DNA of 64,000 nucleotides from Galbula dea (Eukaryota > Chordata > Aves > Piciformes > Galbulidae). The position numbers and the translations under genes are program-made. The stretch is taken from contig VWZX01008144.1 of NCBI GenBank assembly GCA_013399015.1, forward strand, positions 421,053 through 485,052, read 5' to 3'. The notes below the pieces were generated by a model. It saw only the letters and a program-made list of their open reading frames with translations. It did no database searches and had not been told where the DNA came from. This document shows positions 12,401-21,676 of this stretch, piece by piece (within the stretch, counting starts at the first letter, position 1; each line of letters begins with the position of its first letter).

Positions 12401-13227
12401 CAAGGCAACCAAAAAAGAACAAACACAGAGGAAAAGATCCCCTGTAACAGGAAGACATGAGTCTGCGTGGTTCCAAGTAAGAGGCAATGCTGTGCCCAGA
12501 TCTGTAAAGCCTCACCTAAATCCCTGGCTCCTCCTTTCTCCTCTGAAGGCTCAGCAAGCTCCTCTTTGGCAGAGGCAGGCTGGTGAGGACAAGAGCCTGA
12601 ATCCTCCTGGAGGGACCTGGAGTCACTCGACTTTGCACTCTCATGAACCCCGCTGGGACTCGCAGTAAGCTCCTGACCAGGAGGAGAAACATCTGCTTCC
12701 ATTCCTGCTTCTACAGGGCCAGGAAAAGGAGAAACTCTTTGAGGGAAGAGGACATCTGTTTTTCCTTTATCAGGTTCTTCAGGCTGAGGTAGGTTACTAG
12801 CTTCAGAATGGTTTCCAGAGGAGTCAGCTGCCTGGCTGGAGACTTCTCTCACTACCTGGTCCTGAGTAGAACAGCTGATAAGGTCCCTGAGGAGGTTTTT
12901 GCAACTAACAGCCACATCAAACATCTGCAGACTATCTGCCACAGAGATAACCTTGGTGAAATTGTGTTTCCCCAGTGGGAGTTTGCCACTGTACATCATC
13001 TCCAGCAGGAGTGCAAACTCTTCGGGGGTCACCACAGAAGCATCGATGGAGATGGTGTCTGTGCTGTCCAGCAAGGACTTAAAGAGCAGGCTGGCAGCAG
13101 CCAAAACCACCTTGTGTGCTCTAAAATGAACACTGCCAATGAAGATGGTGCAATCACAAAACTGCTGCTCATTGCAGAGAGCATAGAGCTGCTGCAGGAG
13201 CTGTTTGCTGTAACTGGGAAGCTCCAT
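3353..13227 (-). CDS. ZBTB40: ZBTB40, first 400 codons (coding parts of exons 2-5; 3' part outside window)
   Basis: This is a nuclear BTB/POZ and C2H2 zinc-finger protein, a presumed DNA-binding transcription regulator. The coding segments 13227-12516, 11887-11754, 4232-4022 and 3495-3353 join with intron phases 1, 0, 1 and 0. They give 400 uninterrupted codons that I recognise as the N-terminal third of vertebrate ZBTB40 (about 1,240 residues in human). The BTB fold occupies roughly residues 1-115, followed by a Ser/Pro/Glu-rich linker (about 116-237) and then the helical central region conserved in ZBTB40 (about 245-400). The C2H2 fingers are encoded by later exons beyond position 1. The start codon has a good context (GCC ATG G). 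No frameshift or internal stop was seen, so the gene appears intact as far as it goes. Identification rests on remembered family sequence, not on a search. Confidence 0.95.
3496..4021 (-). other. ZBTB40 intron 4
   Basis: A 526-bp intron with a GT donor at the exon 4 end and a CCCAG acceptor at exon 5. No repeat or extra exon was seen. Confidence 0.85.
4022..4232 (-). CDS. ZBTB40: ZBTB40 exon 4
   Basis: This 211-nt exon encodes residues 283-352 plus one base (phase 0 in, phase 1 out). The acceptor is TTCTGTTGTAG/GCTCTG and the donor AACAG/GTAGAG. The translation has the ZBTB40-type pattern FRMLLSKV, then DAQTLVSLLMLFQ, then NPKLRAVLLERE, which matches the human segment of the same order. It continues directly from exon 3 with no missing residues. 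A longer open frame of 205 codons overlaps this exon in another frame and is a shadow. The 7.5-kb intron before it is the longest between coding exons in the window. Confidence 0.92.
4520..4863 (+). mobile_element. CR1 LINE fragment (end of RT ORF, gap, 3' tail)
   Basis: The plus strand encodes the C-terminal CR1 RT segment (SQQCAQVAKKANGIL, then SRSREVILPLYLALVKPHL). The DNA then continues into the 'ggtgcagagaagggcaac' and 'tatgaggagaggctt' part of the CR1 body. Nine N follow, and then the terminal 'gattctgtgattctgtga' tail. Several hundred bases of the usual CR1 3' UTR are missing at the gap. Confidence 0.9.
4831..4839. other. Assembly gap (9 N)
   Basis: The Ns fall inside a CR1 copy, between the element body and its terminal repeat. 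The stated length of 9 cannot be the true gap size if the element was complete here. Confidence 0.95.
5642..5917 (-). other. Intronic AT-rich block with a 91-codon open frame, unassigned
   Basis: The minus strand is open for 91 codons in sequence poorer in GC than its surroundings. An internal TTTTACAG could serve as an acceptor. I recognise no family. It may be a conserved noncoding element or chance. No splice partner was identified. Confidence 0.15.
6426..6611. repeat. 186-bp direct duplication, copy 1
   Basis: This matches 8199-8384 at a constant offset of 1,773 bases with no indels. I count about seven substitutions (roughly 96% identity). It begins CAGTTCTGGTGGCCACA and ends CTTCCACA. 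Flanks differ on both sides. It carries no CR1 hallmark. Confidence 0.9.
6704..7015 (-). mobile_element. CR1 LINE 3' end
   Basis: The complement begins with the tail 'atcatagaatcatacaatgg' and proceeds through 'ccaaccccctgccatgagcagggacacc' and 'agaccaggttgctcc' to 'agtccctctccagccttcttg', the usual CR1 3' UTR order in reverse. 5'-truncated. Confidence 0.88.
8199..8384. repeat. 186-bp direct duplication, copy 2
   Basis: Second arm of the duplication described at 6426-6611. In copy 2 both of the paired 'ctccaNatgatctccaNatcttcca' variants read G where copy 1 reads C, so the short internal tandem evolved in concert or was a paired change. Confidence 0.9.
10224..10274. repeat. 10-bp perfect inverted repeat
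   Basis: ATGGGTGCTG at 10224-10233 pairs with CAGCACCCAT at 10265-10274 across a 31-nt loop. The region also holds direct copies of GCATGGGTG. A folded RNA is possible but nothing else supports a function. Confidence 0.5.
11754..11887 (-). CDS. ZBTB40: ZBTB40 exon 3
   Basis: This 134-nt internal exon encodes residues 238-282, entering at phase 1 and leaving at phase 0. The acceptor is a CACAG/CAGCAG run after TTCTTTCTCT, and the donor is AGGAG/GTAGGT. The translated segment reads through LDFFLQYESVFSEAL and LKRLEECREI, matching the vertebrate ZBTB40 central-region pattern (hydrophobic heptads, an amphipathic helix). The acceptor contains three CAG triplets in a row, so in-frame loss of one or two codons by alternative acceptor use is possible. 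The phase match to exon 2 and exon 4 supports the boundaries. Confidence 0.9.
11888..12515 (-). other. ZBTB40 intron 2
   Basis: A 628-bp intron with a TTTAG/GTGAGG donor and a CACAG acceptor. No repeats or other genes seen. Confidence 0.85.
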
Positions 13228-13288
13228 GGCACCAGGGTCTCCTGGCCTCCTCTCGCCGTGGTCTCCACGCTGCTTCCACAGAGCCCAG
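12516..13288 (-). CDS. ZBTB40: ZBTB40 exon 2: start codon, BTB/POZ domain and linker
   Basis: The exon begins after a pyrimidine-rich acceptor (TTTCTTTTCTCACTAG) at 13289-13290. It carries 61 nt of 5' UTR and then ATG at 13227-13225. It encodes residues 1-237 plus one base (phase 1) and ends at a TTTAG/GTGAGG donor. The BTB hallmark residues are visible: Asp25 in the FCDCTI segment and the FRAHK motif at residues 35-39, followed by a hydrophobic helix (VVLAAAS). BTB domains dimerise and recruit corepressors such as NCoR/SMRT in related ZBTB proteins; that role is inferred here from the family. The tail of the exon is low-complexity and rich in Ser, Glu and Pro, as expected for a disordered linker. 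The 5' UTR part has no in-frame stop upstream of the ATG, but the chosen ATG matches the family start. Confidence 0.95.
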
Positions 13289-15835
13289 CTAGTGAGAAAA
13301 GAAATTATCCTGTTAGCACTTTGCTCAGATAGTAACCAGAATGAAAGAAAGAGTCAGCAAAAATTGCTTTTCAGTTTACACTTCCTAGTAGTTTACTATG
13401 CTGCAGTTTAGTGGTTACAGCAAGAGGCTGAATTCATACTCCACAAATTCAGGAACTTATCCTACTAGAGCCAAAGAGTCTAGGTACTGCTGAAATACAA
13501 ATACCTCAGAAAGACCTTGGGATTGAGGGCTGAGGTCCAGGAGGTACAAAAATGGAGAAGAGACTCCTTGATGTGCCTCTGACCATACAGCTCAAGGAGG
13601 TGAGAACACAGTTCAGGTCAGGCACTGCAGTGCCAGGCTTTGCCTGCATCCTGAAGCTGAAGCTGAATTCAGCAGCTGGTTTCTGAAAAGGCAGGTGGGG
13701 AGGCAGTGCAGGAGACCTGTTCAGACCATCTACCAAATACAGAGGAGAATCTGAGGTGCTGGGTTTACCTGCAAAACATGAAGTGGTTTGGGACCAGTTA
13801 ATTTTCCCCACATCACTGCTAAGATCAGCAGAGGCAGGCAGGTATCAGAGAGAGAGAGATCTGCTTGCAGCCCAAGGCCTTCAGCACCTCCCTTCTCAAC
13901 ACACCATGGTCCTAACTCATCCATTTACAAGTGTTTTCCCTCAAGCTGCAATTTCTTGCAGGTCCACAGCCCTAATCCCATCTCCCAGAGTCTCCCTTTT
14001 AGTTTCCCCTGCCTCTCGTTGAAGGAGGGAGAACAGACAGGACATTTGCCAACAGAATTTTATCAGCAGGATACCTGGAGGTTTTATCTAAGGTAGACAA
14101 GATAAAGATGTTACTGCCTTGTCTACAGGCTAGGATGGCAAACACTGGTGCTGGCAATGATGCTGAAACAAAACAGCATGAGAGCTAGAGGAAGAGCACA
14201 TGGCTGGACACGACATGACCTTCAACTGCTTGACATCTCTGCACTCAGCTTTGTGCTCTCTTGCAGAGAACAGGAGCAGTATCACCTACTACCAGGGCAC
14301 AAGCTTTAATAAGCTGATGCTCATGCACCACCTTGAAGGGCTGCCTTGCACAGAAATAGACTTGGAGCAACTCACAACTTGCACCACATTGCAAGCTGCA
14401 AGCAGACACTGGGCTTTGTTGAGCTGGTGTCTGGCTCCTGCAAGGTACCAACCCCCCTGGAGACCAGGCTTTGCAGGAAGCAGGACCTCCTTCCCACAGG
14501 CAGGCAAGCCTCCAGCTGTCCTTCTGCATGGCACTGCCTGTGGCTGTGGAAAGACAGGAGGGGCCAAGAGACATCACTTCCTACCAATGCCACTGCCAGC
14601 TGAGCAACTGGTTGGTGGATGGTGGATACCACCCATGCATGAGAGCTCTCCTGCTCTGCCAAGGGCTCGTCCATGCTTTAAAGATGAAGCACTATGTAAC
14701 TTGCTTTTCAATCACAGATGGTTTTGACATCACCTCAAAGCAGAGGTGGTGTGCTCTCTGAGTACCTTTGAAGCAAGAGCACAGGGTAGGTGGGTCCTTT
14801 TCTGTGAGGCAAGGAAACCTAAGCAGTCACTGATAGCCCACCCTCCTGTTTCCCAGGAGCCAGAGCTTCTACAGGTGCATCACCACTAAAGGCTGTCTGG
14901 TCTGCATCTCATCTCTGCTACTTTGCAAGTACCAGACCCACCCCCTCACCCATGCACAGGGCTGGCCACCTGCCCTTCCAGCCTATTAAACACACAGGCT
15001 CTGTGCTATCCTCCCACACTGCTGTAAACCACAAGTAACCAAGCTGCCATCAGCAGAGTTGCTGCTGGTCGTGGGAGAAGAAAGAGACTTGTTTCCTTTG
15101 CCAGCCTCAATGTAAAAGAGCAGTTTCAGTCCACCCACTCCTTCCCTGAAGCTGAAGGACTTCCAGTATCTGGGTCTGCTGGTTAAATAATAATAGCTGT
15201 GGCTCTTCCTACAAAAGGCCAAGCAGGAAAGCTGGATATCCTGGGAGAGAGGTCTGCTCACACTGCCAGGAACAGCCCTCAGCAGGAGAGCCATGGCTCC
15301 CACCACGGCAGGCTGGGAGCTGCAGCACCGTCTGCTCCCTCCAGTCCTGGCAAGAACATAGAAGACAGATTTTGCCTGTGACAGCTCAAAACAGCAAAGC
15401 TCTAAGCATCCCAGCAGCCTGTCCTCTTCTTTATTACAGCAACTCTGAGCACAACAAAATGTGGGTTGAACAATTAGGTCAGATAGATTTAAGAATGTTT
15501 TACTTCTTTAACCACGGGACCTAAGGATCCACTACTGCCAAGGAGAACAGACACCTTGTAACAAGAGGTGATGGCCAAGACCATCCTGGAGGCAACTGTC
15601 CCCTCCCTGGCACACACTTCAGGCCTTTATTCACAGCTTAGGGCCAGACAGGACCACCCCCAGCAACCTTATTGCTCATCTGTCACTGCCTTCTCCATTT
15701 CCAGCCTCACTAACTTGGGCTTGGCTACAACTCTTCCAGCACTGTGCCCAGTCATGACAAGAACTCATTTCTAAGGGGAGAACCCTCCACTGCCACAGTT
15801 AGTCTAACTGGTAAGTTATAGGCCTTGTTTCTTAC

Positions 15836-15997
15836 CCAAATTTGTCTGGCTTCTTCTCCCAGCCATCTTCTAGATGGCTTCCAGGAGACTGGCTGAGGGA
15901 CTGGGCTGAACTGGGGATCTCTCTGAGAGCAAGTAACTGACACATCAGCAGTCACGAGTGCTTCCAGAGCATGAGCCATCTGCCTCTGCCAGCATCA
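15836..15997 (-). other. Exon-like segment in intron 1 (candidate alternative 5' exon)
   Basis: The minus strand has a strong acceptor (GGCTTTTTCTCACCAG at 15998 and upstream) and, 162 nt later, a strong donor (ATTTGG/GTAAGA at 15836/15835). All three frames contain stops near the 5' side, so it is not an internal coding exon. An internal ATG opens 47 codons to the donor, out of frame with ZBTB40 if joined to exon 2. It could be an untranslated alternative exon, part of a lncRNA, or chance. Confidence 0.25.
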
Positions 15998-16744
15998 CTG
16001 GTGAGAAAAAGCCATTTATTACCTTTTCAGCTTAAAGCTGCTTCTCTCCATCCTCTCTGGAGGGGGATCACTGGGTGGGGGTTAGGAATTTCAAACTTAG
16101 GTAAGGGGACAGCTTCTGGGGTCTCTGACACTTAAGTCATGAAAGCATTACCCTATTCCAAAATATCAGTTCCCTTGAGTGAGAAGGGGGGACAGTGGAG
16201 GCAGAGATACTAGCTCATCCTAGCTGTCCTCCAGATGGGCTCTGCAAAAGAAGTTGAGGAACATCGAGGGACATCTTAAGCCTTATCCTGCTGCCTTCCA
16301 GGGAGAACACTTAGGAGTTTGCATTCCACCCTGGGAACACTGAGGCTGCAAAGTCAATCAATTTGAGTCTCATTTTCAAAAGAGCCTAAGGCTCTACTCG
16401 ACCATGTGTGGATAAGTGTCTTCCTGTCTGTCCTTAAGCAGCAGTTATCACCTGGGACTGCTCTCAGGACAGCTACTTCCCTGAAAAAGCTCCTTCTTCT
16501 TCTGAACCTCCCAAGTACAGGAGGTCCAGAACAGGTCTGCACCAAACATTACCCTTCAGTGTCCAGTTCCAGCTCTTTCTTCCTGTTCCAGGTTATTTCT
16601 GTCCTCATTCACCTTCACAGCTTGAGGGCATCATGTCTTCTTCTTCAAGCTACATAAGAACAGAAGAAGGATAGGTTGATAGCAACAGCACTGCTTCAGA
16701 GAGAGGTAGAAACAGAAGCACCCAGTTCTAGCTACATCACTGAA

Positions 16745-16895
16745 AAGGAATTTCCAAATTAAATTACTCTTCTTCATTATTCATACAGTGACTTCAATCC
16801 AGATTCAGCAGCTTCAAAAGCCACTCATGGCACTAGGTTCATCAAAAGATAATTGAAATTTAAGACTCATCACTTGAGCAATTAGACACTACAGA
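16745..16895. promoter_or_regulatory. AT-rich candidate conserved noncoding element (intron 1)
   Basis: A low-GC, low-CpG block with several homeodomain- and SOX-type cores (AAATTAAATTAC, TTATTCATA, GATAATTGAAATT, GCAATTAG), distinct from the GC-richer surroundings and from CR1. The function is only inferred; conservation was not tested. Confidence 0.2.
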
Positions 16896-17165
16896 GAGAG
16901 GTGCTCCAAAGATGCACAGATAAGACCATCCCTCCCTTGCAGTTACAAGGCTGCTGCAGTACCTCACATCATCAGGAAGTCCATCACAAGGCACAGAAAG
17001 AATGTTAATGCCACCATGGCCTTAGCAAAAGGATTCTGGCTAGGCCTTACTGCCATACTTCAGGGCTCTTACAGGGTGCTGGTCAACACATCTGCTGGTA
17101 TTAATAAAACAATCCCAAGAGCTACTTCCTGCATTGATCAGAAGCATCTCAGTGGCCAGCTGGAA

Positions 17166-17596
17166 GATCATAGGATTGCCAGAGCTGGAAGGGACCTCAA
17201 AGATCATCTAGTTCCAACCCCCCTGCCTGGCAGGGACACCTCCCACTAAATCAGGTTGCCCAGGGCCCCATCAAGCCTTGTCTTAAAAGCTTCCAGGGAT
17301 GAGGCTTCCACAGCCTCTCTGGGCAACGTGTTCCACTGCCTAACCACCCTCATAGTGAAGAACTTCTTCCTAATATCCAACCTAAATCTCTCCTCCTCTA
17401 GCTTACACCCATTTCCCCTGCTTCTGTCACTATCTGACCTCCTGAAAAGTCCCTCCCCAGATTTCTTGTAGCCCCCTTCAGATACTGGAAGGCTACAATA
17501 AGGTCTCTCAGAGCCTTCTGCAGACTGAACAACCCCAGCTCTCTCAGTCTGTCCCCATAGGAGAGGTGCTCCAGTCCTCTGACCATTCTTGTGCAT
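17166..17596 (-). mobile_element. CR1 LINE 3' end
   Basis: The complement of a CR1 3' UTR, starting 'gatcataggattgccagagc', through 'ctggaagggacctcaaagat', 'cctggcagggacacctccca', 'gaggcttccacagcctctct' and 'aagtccctccccagatttct' to 'gaggtgctccagtcctctg'. This is the longest 3' UTR copy in the gene. A 116-codon open frame here is only CR1 UTR. Confidence 0.93.
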
Positions 17597-17651
17597 TCCA
17601 TGCCTGAAGTTGTTCCCTGGGGTGCACAGGAGGCAGCCTTATTTTAGCTTT

Positions 17652-17717
17652 CAAAAAAACCCCAACAAACAAAAAAACCCAAACCAAACCCAAGAAAACT
17701 ACTAAAAAAAACAACCA
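17652..17717. repeat. A/C-rich tract
   Basis: Runs of A interspersed with CCC and CAAAC on plus, about 55 bp beyond the CR1 copy. Confidence 0.7.
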
Positions 17718-19570
17718 CCTCCAATCAACTCTTGCTGCTCTGCCAAGAAAATCAGCAGTCCCATCGCCCAGTTCCTGGAAGGCACAGCCTTGTGCTCCCT
17801 CTGCTGACAGCCCAGCCCAGTGCCATGCACTGACCGACCAGGAACTTACTAAAAGCAACCTGCATAAGTGGTGCAAAGGTAGAAAAAAAGCAATTCTAAA
17901 GAGCTAAATCAAAACAGACAGCAAGAAATCAAGTGGACAGAACGAGACAGGCAAAATGGAAGAATCCAACTTGCCTGTCCCAAGTAAATGCCACTTCTGG
18001 TAGAGCTGGAGGGTCTCACAGGAGCAACCCCACAACCCTCCTGTTCCCTGCACCCTCAGCTTTCCACTCAAGGGAGCTAAAACCCAAAGTGGTGATTGAA
18101 GAAAGGCCAGCCCAGGAGGGCTCCCTGCCCCCGTGGGAGCAGCTCACCCCATCCCTGCCTGTTCTGCACTTACTCAAAGGCTGGTTTCAAGAGACTCCTG
18201 GAAATCAGTAAATGCAGCAGGACAGGGAGCTCAGATTCATTCTCTCCTGCTCCTCGGCTATGCAGTCCCTTGGGTTCAGCACAGCCTCCCAGCAATGGGC
18301 AACGTTCTGGGTTTTGCTCTCAGGAGTTAAGGGCAGTGACAGCCTTAAATCAGAATCTGAATACCTTTTGTGTGTGTTTACCAGTTTCCTGTTTTCTTGT
18401 TACTAAGATGATGACCTTACAAAGAGGGTTATTGGAAAACCAGGAAATCATGTACTGCAATTCAATTTTCTTACCTCTCCCACCAGAAGTAATTCAGCCT
18501 TTGAAGTGCTGAAAGAGGCTGAGGGGTCATTACCTTCCTCTGGGGTGCTCCAAAGGACCAGAGCCAGCAGCTCTCCCAAAGGAGAATGTAAAACCCAGTA
18601 TAAGGAGCCAGGGCACACCAATTTGTTTTTCAATCTATTTTGATTCAGTTCAGAGCATCAGTGCAGACAGATAACAGAGGAAAATAAGCAACACTTTGAC
18701 TACATTTAGCACTCCAGGATCTCTAAAGGCAGCAGAATACACTGCTCAAAAAGCACCCAACACTTTGGTTATCTCTCTGCACTGATGCTCTGAATGGAAA
18801 TACAACAGACTGAAAAAAAGAACAGGTAGTTTTCCATTACTCTTCAAAGGAAGGGCTGCTGCCTACCCCCCCCTGGAATGGGGCTGCCCCAACAAGAGAA
18901 TGAAATCATGCTGTGGAATACCAGCACAAACCCAAAGCAACAGCCAGAGTTTGTTCTAATCACTGCTCATCCAGGTCTCATTGTGCTCAAGAACACTGAA
19001 AGTGCTAATTACATTTTGCAGGTTCCCACAACATACTCAAACCCCAAAATCTGGACATTTGAAGTCCTGCTTGCTAGGCAGGTTTACATGGAAGAGGACT
19101 GTGTGTTGTAATTTACTAGGGGCTTTCAAAAAGCAAAACAACCCCCAAAACACCACTACTTTGGTCAGCTTTTCTGACCCATTTTGCTGTCAGCAGAAGA
19201 GCAGAAGACATTTGATCCTATACCCAAAAGCTGACAAGACACAATAGATCCCAAGGCCTCTTCAAGCATGTAGGGAGAAATGAAAAAAGCTTTACAATGA
19301 CACTTCTCAAGCACAGTCAGCCCAAAGCAGGGACCAATGCCCTCAGACTTGTTAGTGAAGAGCACAGAGTTATTTTGAGGTGACTCTATCAGTATAGCAA
19401 GCCAGGAGGCACCTCACCTTCTCACTGCTGTCACCTCACTTCAGGCACCCCCACAGCCCCAAAACTCCATTAAGGCAAAAGGACCTACAATCTACAGTCA
19501 CTCTATTAGTGCAGCTGCTTTAAAACACCAACAGAAGGATGCAGCAATGTAAAGGCCTAGCAGCATTTAC

Positions 19571-19694
19571 CCCAGGAAGCCAATTTGCTTCCTCCATCTC
19601 CTGGCAGATTTCTCGAGCTGCTGGGCTGCAGATTGGGCTACAACAGGCACATTTGCACCACCTTCTTTAAGAAGTATGTCATGGCAGTTAAAAT
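19571..19694 (-). other. Exon-like segment in intron 1 (124 nt, open frame), unassigned
   Basis: The minus strand shows a very good acceptor (TTTCATCTCTCTTTCCAATAG) followed by 124 nt open in one frame only, then a TCCTGGG/GTAAAT donor. The open frame reads about 41 residues (LLKEGGANVPVVAQSAAQQ, then LEKSARRWRKQIGF), with coding-like composition and an amphipathic basic end. I do not recognise a family. It could be an alternative ZBTB40 5' exon, an exon of an unknown minus-strand gene, or a decoy. Confidence 0.3.
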
Positions 19695-20599
19695 CTATTG
19701 GAAAGAGAGATGAAACAAGAATGAATAAGCAGGGCCTGGAGAATGGGGTGGTCACCAGGAAAAGGACCTCTGCTCTGGCCTATACACCAACAGGATGTTC
19801 CTGCATCACCCTGTCTCCTCAGACCAGGGTTTGAAACTCAAATTCCCCCTAAACCACAAGAACACAAGACATCTGGTATATCTTAACCAAACGCCTGTCA
19901 AATCCTGCTCCCTGATGTCATATCTGGGCTAACAATTGAGGTGTGCCAGCCTTCCCTTCCACCACAGGAGAAGAAACTTGCCCTGAGCCTGTCCTCCTCT
20001 GACGAAATGGGTGTTACTGACCAAAACCCACCACAGCACACTGCCATAACACGCCCAGGAACAGGCTGCTACAGAAAGGGGCTGCCCTGCTCCTCCCTTC
20101 TCTGCAGCAGCTCTGTTGAGCTGGTGATTACGCAGAAAACCGGATCAGACCCCTGATTTCTTGGCTGAGTGCAAAAGAACTATTTATTTGTCTCTTGATG
20201 GGTCAGTCTTCTAAGCAATCCTCTCAGTGAACAGACATGCTTAGCAGCCCAAAGCAAAGGAGAGGAATCTGTAGTGAAGGGCATGGAAGTCTCTGCACAA
20301 ACACTTTCTGGGCGGTTCAGAGCTTCTGCCCAAGCAACGAACACAGCTCAAAAAGCCCCAAAAGCACTTCTATTGAGAAACATCTTCCGGGGTCAGTGCC
20401 ACCCAGGTGACAGGCACTGGCTCAGAGGTAGAGCCAAAGCTCCGGTGGATGCATCTTTGCTTCTAAGTGTAGGTTTCAAAAGGAGAGTCCTCCCGTATTG
20501 TCCATGGCAGTAACACAATTCCAACCACCTCCCTGCAGCAGAAGGGACACATGCAGTGTCCTAACAATTTTTTGGCCACCCATGGAGCACCTATCAAGC

Positions 20600-20895
20600 A
20601 CCCCTTGATTTAACACAGGACTCCCGGGGAGGATCCAGCTCGCCGCCTGGCTGTAAGGGAGCCCGCAAGCTCCCCGAGCGAGCCGGTTCCTCTCTGCGAG
20701 CGAGGCCAGTCGCTCCGATCCCCCGGGACCAGGCAAACCCCTCAGACCCGGACCCCCGCCCAGGGTGGGGAGCAAGAAACCGAGGTAGTAAAGCGAGGCC
20801 GGGCCACGGCGAGGGAAGCTGGAGGTAGGGACAACTCGGCACGGATGGAGGGGAGGAAGCTGCCCGCGGCGGTGGGGTGGGGTAGGGTGGAGCAG
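20600..20895. other. Left flank of CpG island
   Basis: CpG-rich, without further pattern apart from open frames that are a by-product of high GC. Confidence 0.5.
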
Positions 20896-20970
20896 GCCGG
20901 GCCGGGCCGGGCCGGGCTTCTTAGCACAGTGTGGGTCGGGTCGGGTCGGGCCGGGCCGGGCCGGGCTGGG
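20896..20970. repeat. GGGCC/GGGTC pentamer arrays, G-quadruplex-capable
   Basis: Two arrays of G3 runs with 2-nt loops lie on the plus strand. The first (about 20896-20917) has four G3 runs. The second (20933-20970) has eight, mixing TC and CC spacers. Both are followed by a similar GGGCTTCTTAGC or GGGCTTCTCAGC stretch, so the whole unit looks duplicated. They lie about 60-130 bp inside predicted intron 1, on the template strand for ZBTB40. Confidence 0.85.
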
Positions 20971-21026
20971 CTTCTCAGCGCAACTCCGCCCTCAGACCTA
21001 GCCAGCACCACCGTCGCCATGGTTAC

Positions 21027-21165
21027 CTTTATTGGGAGCGGCGCGGCGGACACAGCGCGCCAGCAGGAGCCGCCGCCGCGGGAACAATAAAGCTTCAACA
21101 AGAGCCTCCCCTCGCTTCCCTCCCCGCCCCCCGCGGCACCGCCGCCGCCGCCATCTTGAAGCGGC
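21027..21165 (-). other. ZBTB40: Predicted ZBTB40 exon 1 (5' untranslated)
   Basis: On the minus strand, a CAAGATGGCGGC element (a YY1-type initiator-proximal motif) is followed about 120 nt downstream by an AATAAAG/GTAACC donor at 21027/21026. Spliced to the exon 2 acceptor at 13288, this gives a short 5' UTR. The left coordinate rests on the donor and the right one on the YY1 motif, so the real start could differ by tens of bases. The ATG inside the YY1 motif would open a short upstream frame. Alternative donors in the island cannot be excluded without transcript data. Confidence 0.5.
21148..21160 (-). promoter_or_regulatory. YY1-like motif (CAAGATGGCGGC)
   Basis: The plus strand reads GCCGCCATCTTGAA, the complement of the AAGATGGCGGC motif commonly found just downstream of transcription starts in CpG-island promoters. 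It is used here to place the likely start of ZBTB40. Confidence 0.6.
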
Positions 21166-21221
21166 AGCGGGCCGGCTCCCGCCGCACGGGATGGGGGAAG
21201 GAGCGGGGGCGGCCGCCGTTG

Positions 21222-21231
21222 GGCATGCGCA
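21222..21231. promoter_or_regulatory. NRF1-like site (GGCATGCGCA)
   Basis: A near-palindromic GCATGCGC core about 65 bp upstream of the YY1-like motif on the minus strand. NRF1 sites are typical of CpG-island promoters. Confidence 0.55.
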
Positions 21232-21310
21232 ATCCTGCTGCTGCCCTTGAGCAGCCTGGGGTTTTCGTCAGGGAACTACATGCTGTGGTGGCACCGGGAG
21301 TCCCCGGCGG

Positions 21311-21317
21311 GATTGGC
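21311..21317 (-). promoter_or_regulatory. CCAAT box (NF-Y type)
   Basis: GATTGGC on plus gives GCCAATC on minus, an NF-Y consensus about 155 bp upstream of the inferred start, a normal distance. Confidence 0.55.
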
Positions 21318-21676
21318 TATGTCGGGTTGTCCCCTCGGTTAATAAAACAGCCTCCTCCCGGGACAGAGCCTGCGTCCATTTCCTGTTCTCTCAGGACAAC
21401 CTTTGGTGCAGATGAGCAGATGCTGTTGTGGGATTAAGGGGATGGTGAGCTCTAGACTCACTTGAGCAGGCTGCTGGCAATAATTTCCTCTAGAAAACGT
21501 GGTTAGCACGTTAACCCCGTTAACATGACTCCCCACAAAGAAGTTCCTGGCTGGAGACAGCACAAGTCAAGCCTCATGCATGATCAGGCTTACCTCCAGG
21601 GTATCAGAACTTCATCCTTGGCTGCCCTTCTGCTAAATGGAGATAGTTATGCACTGTAACACCCTATAGACACACA

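Larger units (their letters stand above)
13289..21026 (-). other. ZBTB40 intron 1
   Basis: About 7.7 kb between the predicted untranslated exon 1 and exon 2. It contains two exon-like segments (15836-15997, 19571-19694), a CR1 copy (17166-17596), an A/C-rich tract (17652-17717), an AT-rich possible conserved element (16745-16895) and, at its start, the G-rich pentamer arrays. The rest shows nothing recognisable. Confidence 0.6.
20600..21330 (-). promoter_or_regulatory. ZBTB40: CpG-island promoter of ZBTB40, probably bidirectional
   Basis: CpG density jumps here compared with the CpG-poor flanks. Reading in the minus direction there is an inverted CCAAT box (ATTGG on plus at 21312-21316), an NRF1-like GCATGCGC (21223-21230), a GC box (GGGGGCGG on plus at 21205-21212) and a YY1-like AAGATGGCGGC (complement of about 21149-21160). 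No TATA box was seen. This is the usual layout for a housekeeping-type vertebrate gene. The position, upstream of the first coding exon and followed by a usable donor, fits ZBTB40. CpG islands often fire in both directions; no plus-strand gene was recognised. Confidence 0.8.

Noticed and set aside
12808..13332. 174-codon plus frame opposite ZBTB40 exon 2
   Set aside because: Antisense shadow of the BTB-coding exon; no independent signals.
17246..17596. 116-codon minus frame
   Set aside because: Entirely CR1 3' UTR.
18475..18508. 34-nt microexon-like segment on minus (CTCTTTCAG ... GAGAG/GTAAGA)
   Set aside because: Both splice words are good, but so short an exon without other support is too likely by chance.
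20742..21437. Long frames on both strands in the CpG island (119, 168 and 103 codons)
   Set aside because: High GC suppresses stops; Arg/Ala/Gly-rich products without domains are expected there.
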